Positions 60,500-64,000 of a stretch of DNA of 64,000 nucleotides are shown here, one piece after another. The stretch spans positions 96,057 through 160,056 of the forward strand of contig NZ_CP014481.1 of the NCBI RefSeq assembly GCF_001580365.1, given 5' to 3'. The stretch is from Kocuria turfanensis (GTDB taxonomy: Bacteria; Actinomycetota; Actinomycetes; Actinomycetales; Micrococcaceae). The notes beneath the pieces were generated by a model. That model was not told where the DNA came from. It did not search any database and was given only the letters and a program-made list of their open reading frames with translations. Position 1 is the stretch's first letter. Each line of letters opens with the position of its first letter. The position numbers and the translations under genes were made by a program.

Positions 60500-62109
60500 G
60501 TCGGCAATTGCTGGGGAGTGGTTGTTGAGCTGTTGCCGCCTTCATGGCCCTTGGAGGGCGGTGCCGATACTGTTTGTCGCTCGGTCTGGCCCTCAACCCA
60601 TCCCACCTGATCGAAAGGCGCCTCCGGTTGGGACCGGCGTACCTCCGCAAGGCTCGCCGGATAAGTCCGGTGAGAAAGGGCCTCATCGATGACGACCCGA
60701 CAGGCTAGCTCAGCCGCCGCAACCACGGCTCCGGGGGGTGTGAGAGACACCGGGCTTCCGCACCCACGCTCCCAAGGCAGGTCCCCATCCTCGATCAGCG
60801 CGAGCCCCGGTAGATAGGTTTCCCCTTCATCCGCGGGGAAACGGTCCACGCGCACCACATCACCTTCTCGCTGAACGCAGACTGACACGACGACACCGCC
60901 GATGATCTCGGCCGCCGTAGCGAACACGCTGCTAGCCCGTGCACTAGCTGTTGCGTCCACGACCACGTCGTGTTCACAGACCAGCTTGATCGCGTCGGAA
61001 AGGCTTCGTACCGATCCGCTCGTTGCGCGAACCTTGGTGGTGTTATCAATGGCGTCCAGACAAGCCCGGACGGCTTTCACTTTGGGGAGCCCCACCTGGT
61101 CCCTGCCAGCAAGGTGGCGCACTACGTTTCCGGGCCGGAGAACTTCGCCGTCGATCAGGGTCAACCGGTGGACGCCGGAACGGAACAGCAGGTCGGCAGC
61201 AAAGGAGCCAATGGCACCGCAACCCACAATGGCGACCTTGGTGTCACCAAGTGCGCGGGCCTGACGGCCAGCACGCATCCTGCGCGTGGAGCCGCTGACG
61301 TCGGCACTTTCACAGGCTGTAACGGCAATTCCCCTCGCTGGAGAAGTGCGGGCACGCACAACGAGCACAGACGATTGGGTGCCTCGTTGGTAGCGCAGGA
61401 TGAGGCGTTCGATGAGTCCAGCGCTTATCCCTGCGGCGATGTTGGCGGCACGTGTGCCAAGCCGATTTTCAAGGTCTGCCCATGAGCGGACCGGTTGCTC
61501 CAACGTGCCGAGATCTTCCACCCAGGCCAGGTGCTGATCCTTGCGGGCCAGGCGTCTACGGCTGTCCGACATGGATCCAGCCCGAGTTTCAGCGGTAACC
61601 CGTACCGTGGCGGTTGTCTGTCCATCTCGTACGCGCACTGGTACCTGCTTGAGGTTTTGGAGTTCGTCGTTGTCGTACAGGACGAGAGGACCGTGGTCCG
61701 GAGGTAGATAGCGTTCCAGGTCGCATGCATTGTCGTCGGGCCAGCCGTGGGCGGTGTTTTCCAGCCAGCCGGCCACTCGGTGCAACAGTTGTTGGGGATC
61801 ACGCCAAGGAGCGACCGCGACGTCCCAGTCGTCCTCCCACAGACAGAGGTGGCCGTTGCCCCCGGGCTTTTCAGCCCGCTCGATGTGGAAGGTGAGTTCC
61901 AGCGGGGTACTTGTCTCCAGAATCCGTACCTGAGGAGGGGCGAAAGGAAATCGGTTATCCGGAGCCACTTCGATCCGGGCACTTACGGCACCGCGATCCG
62001 GATGCTCCCACTGGACGGGCCCACACAGTCGATGTCCGTCGTCGTCGAAACCCAGTGCTTGCAGACGCTCTCGCCACTGGTCCAGCTCTGCGGAGGCGGC
62101 GACGTTCAC
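60496..62109 (-). CDS. cap2: CBASS accessory Cap2: E2-E1 ubiquitin-like conjugating enzyme
   Basis: 537 aa fused enzyme. N-terminal E2-like domain with catalytic Cys89 in GNGHLCLWEDDWDVAVAPWR, a linker, then an E1-like ThiF/adenylation domain from about residue 290 (VAIVGCGAIGSFAADLLFRS, LTLIDGEVLRPGNVVRH) with the E1 catalytic cysteine likely in WERGCGSPVSLTPPG. It joins the C-terminus of the CD-NTase to a target, priming it for signalling. Overlaps the CD-NTase stop by four bases. Confidence 0.93.
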   Translation of the reverse strand: MNVAASAELDQWRERLQALGFDDDGHRLCGPVQWEHPDRGAVSARIEVAPDNRFPFAPPQVRILETSTPLELTFHIERAEKPGGNGHLCLWEDDWDVAVAPWRDPQQLLHRVAGWLENTAHGWPDDNACDLERYLPPDHGPLVLYDNDELQNLKQVPVRVRDGQTTATVRVTAETRAGSMSDSRRRLARKDQHLAWVEDLGTLEQPVRSWADLENRLGTRAANIAAGISAGLIERLILRYQRGTQSSVLVVRARTSPARGIAVTACESADVSGSTRRMRAGRQARALGDTKVAIVGCGAIGSFAADLLFRSGVHRLTLIDGEVLRPGNVVRHLAGRDQVGLPKVKAVRACLDAIDNTTKVRATSGSVRSLSDAIKLVCEHDVVVDATASARASSVFATAAEIIGGVVVSVCVQREGDVVRVDRFPADEGETYLPGLALIEDGDLPWERGCGSPVSLTPPGAVVAAAELACRVVIDEALSHRTYPASLAEVRRSQPEAPFDQVGWVEGQTERQTVSAPPSKGHEGGNSSTTTPQQLPT

Positions 62110-63137
62110 GCGTACCGGTCGCGTCCGGCCGGCACCGCCGGTGCACCACGGGTGATGGTCGTGGACTGCTTCTGTGTCCCATCAGCATTGCAGTACTCCG
62201 GCATCGGGAACACCAACTCGGCCGTCTCGGTACCGTGCGTGGTACCTAGCAACTCCTGCCACAGCTTCGCTGCTCGACACATGTCCGTCTCGGCCAGTGC
62301 CTGCTCCGCTAGATCGGCAGCTTCCGCGATCCGGTCGGCGGCCGCCTTAATTTGCTCGGCAGTCGCCTTGGACTTGATGGTCTTCCCCTCCAGCGTGGGG
62401 TCATCTGGTCCGGTTTCCGCGCACTCGGGCAGAGCCTCCGCTACGGCCCTCAGGATCACGGTGAGGTACTCCGCCACCGTGCTCTCTTGAGGCTGGTTCT
62501 CTTGGAAGGCGTGCCACGTAAGCACTTCGAAGTAGTAGCCGCCGGGTTGATCCTTCACCCACGTGCGGCGGATCTGTCGCATGAGTTTGACGACCGGCAC
62601 GTAGACGCCTTTGCCCTCGTTGCTCGCGCCGAGCAGGAAAGTCTGGTTGGCCTCGGTAGTGTGCTCGGTCATGGCCGTCGGATTTGTCTCAATCCAGCGG
62701 GCATTGCCGTCGTCCTCGATCCTTTGAGGAATCTGCCAATGCTCTTCGGGGTGCTCCACGCAGGGGCGAGCAATGACCGCGTCGACTGAAAGGTCAAGGT
62801 CAGGGAAGTCGACCATGACTGACCTGTGCTGACGAGTCACTCGGTCCTCGAAGGCTTCCTCGAGGACTTCCGTGATGTGGTCGAGGATGTCCCCCGGGCG
62901 CAGGTCCTTGCCGGCGTCCTGTAGGCGCACGAAGACGTCGACGTCTTTGACCCGGCGGATGGACACGTCGCGCTTGTACGAGCCGATCAGAACAGGGGAA
63001 ACCCCAAGGCCCCGGAGGCGTTCGTCAGCTTTGAGAACCTCGGAGACCTCCTTGTGGGCTCCCTTGGCGTGGTCAGCGTCCTCAGCGGGTTCGATGTTGC
63101 TCAAGGCCTTGTTGAATTGTGTTGCGTGCGTGGCCAC
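62106..63137 (-). CDS. cdnD: CBASS CD-NTase (cGAS/DncV-like nucleotidyltransferase)
   Basis: 343 aa with a GTG start preceded by GGGGAG. Nucleotidyltransferase core: Gly52-Ser53 in LIGSYKRDVSI, acidic pair Asp65 and Asp67 in RVKDVDVFVRL and third Asp119 in LSVDAVIAR. The C-terminus (AVPAGRDRYA) is the tail that Cap2 would conjugate. It makes a cyclic di- or trinucleotide upon infection. Pairing with a SAVED nuclease and its sequence style suggest clade D and a cyclic trinucleotide; the clade letter is my inference. Confidence 0.88.
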   Translation of the reverse strand: MATHATQFNKALSNIEPAEDADHAKGAHKEVSEVLKADERLRGLGVSPVLIGSYKRDVSIRRVKDVDVFVRLQDAGKDLRPGDILDHITEVLEEAFEDRVTRQHRSVMVDFPDLDLSVDAVIARPCVEHPEEHWQIPQRIEDDGNARWIETNPTAMTEHTTEANQTFLLGASNEGKGVYVPVVKLMRQIRRTWVKDQPGGYYFEVLTWHAFQENQPQESTVAEYLTVILRAVAEALPECAETGPDDPTLEGKTIKSKATAEQIKAAADRIAEAADLAEQALAETDMCRAAKLWQELLGTTHGTETAELVFPMPEYCNADGTQKQSTTITRGAPAVPAGRDRYA

Positions 63138-63320
63138 GGCTCCCCTTGTCCTTATGCGTAGTCATCGAGATCTTCCTCTCACCATAGAGCCGACCGCCGA
63201 CACGGTGACTCCTCAGTTCAGACATGTCCCTACGAAGGGTCGGAGGCGCCCCTATCTCGTGGGACGAAAGCCGGGCAAGACGCTCATCCTAAGTGCATTC
63301 GCATATGCAATACTCAGCCT

Positions 63321-63815
63321 ATGCCCAAACTGACCAGATGGAATCTCGGCCCTCGCGAGCAGGTGCTGGATGTGCACGCCGTCGTGGACATCGCGGTTTC
63401 CCGCAGCAAGGTATGGAGCCTAATAAAGCCAGCAGAGAGTGCCGTACTCCTCGACCCCAATACCGTTCGAGCATTTCACGTACCCGGCACGCCAGTAGGT
63501 ATTGGGGAAATGCAAGGGTTTATCTCGCGCCGGGACGGGCGTGAACATGTGAGCATAATTGAAGTCCTGGACGAGGTAAGTGGTGAGTATGCCGTAACCC
63601 GTAATATGGGTGGCGATGACGACGCCTACAGGATGAGCTATTTCCTGGCTTCAACACCCACCGGAACCAGGCTAGAAATCCGCGTCACCTTCACAGTGAC
63701 CGCAGAGCAAATGGAGTACACAAATGGTTACATAGTGGCACACCGACGGTATGCTGAAAATTTCGCGCAACGAGCGAAGTTGATTGCGGAAAGCCGCTGG
63801 CACGGCTCGCCGTAA
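63321..63815 (+). CDS. SRPBCC-fold protein (START-like)
   Basis: 164 aa. Polyketide-cyclase/START-like pattern: VLDVHAVVDIAVSRSKVWSL, a mid segment GIGEMQGFISRRDGREHVSI, and TGTRLEIRVTFTVTAEQMEY before the long C-terminal helix YIVAHRRYAENFAQRAKLIA. Base composition is lower in GC than the left half of the window. Divergent from the CBASS operon; no functional link is evident. Confidence 0.78.
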   Translation: MPKLTRWNLGPREQVLDVHAVVDIAVSRSKVWSLIKPAESAVLLDPNTVRAFHVPGTPVGIGEMQGFISRRDGREHVSIIEVLDEVSGEYAVTRNMGGDDDAYRMSYFLASTPTGTRLEIRVTFTVTAEQMEYTNGYIVAHRRYAENFAQRAKLIAESRWHGSP

Positions 63816-64000
63816 CGGTGTACTAAAACGATCTAGACGGGAATTGCTCCTTACATACACAGAATTATCAGCATCTGCAATGCCCATGGTGTCCGCAAAG
63901 GCGCTCTACCCCGACACTAAAAGACTTCATCGGGCGGTTCTTCTATATGGATTCGGGAATCGCCTTCTTGAGCGATGGCTATAGTGGCAACACATAACTG
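63816..64000. other. End of window, no gene recognised
   Basis: 185 bp of lower-GC sequence. No complete gene or structure seen. Confidence 0.4.

Overview
The window is very GC-rich, with ATG/GTG starts and gene families typical of Actinomycetota (Lsr2, CmtR/CadD, LacI, XRE-cupin, TIGR04086-like membrane proteins). I infer a member of the Micrococcales, probably Micrococcaceae. The density of insertion sequences and cargo genes suggests a plasmid or a chromosomal accessory island. I saw no rRNA, tRNA, CRISPR array or replication genes.

Region 1 (1-5.7 kb) is a polyamine-type ABC importer (ATPase truncated by the window edge, lipoprotein, two permeases) followed by a succinate-semialdehyde-type dehydrogenase, which fits putrescine/GABA uptake and breakdown. 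Region 2 (6-28.7 kb) is a second uptake and catabolism locus: XRE-cupin regulator, EamA exporter, shikimate-type dehydrogenase, LacI repressor with two identical TGACACCGGTGTCA palindromes, amino-acid ABC transporter, Gfo/Idh/MocA oxidoreductase and DadA-like FAD oxidoreductase. Mobile DNA has broken this locus twice. An IS481 element sits in the solute-binding protein gene. A 10,910-bp Tn402/Tn552-like transposon sits in the oxidoreductase gene, flanked by a 7-bp direct repeat (CCGGGGT); removing it plus one repeat restores a 348-aa frame. The transposon carries merA, a CoA-disulfide-reductase-like flavoprotein, a MerR regulator, tniB, tniA, tniR, and cmtR-cadD. It has three matching 25-bp termini, the third lying internally between tniR and cmtR. 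An IS256 element with an 8-bp target duplication sits between tniA and tniR, and an IS110 element sits inside that IS256.

Region 3 (28.8-38.8 kb) holds stress-type genes: a PRC/DUF2382 protein, STAS-like, Asp23-like and general-stress-17M-like proteins, membrane proteins and a PepSY lipoprotein. It also holds a first Abi/HEPN gene and a decayed IS256. Region 4 (38.9-46 kb) is a scrapyard: dead resolvase, IS3, a flavodoxin fragment, an NAD(P)-binding protein, a hypothetical and an IS21. Region 5 (46-55.7 kb) has a long Ala-rich coiled-coil surface protein, a TetR/hydrolase divergent pair with an obvious operator, a small lipoprotein/membrane operon, two acetyltransferases and a serine recombinase.

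Region 6 (55.7-64 kb) is a defence island: an lsr2 gene stopped by one in-frame TAA, a second Abi/HEPN gene preceded by a small terminator-like RNA, an IS630 inserted in the last codons of that Abi gene, and a complete type II CBASS operon (CD-NTase, Cap2, Cap3, Cap4). The most interesting observation is that both Abi/HEPN genes sit next to a short GC-stem/T-tract RNA candidate with the same layout and shared sequence. This resembles the abiF-RNA type of association, but in one case the RNA lies in the same orientation as the gene and in the other it is divergent.
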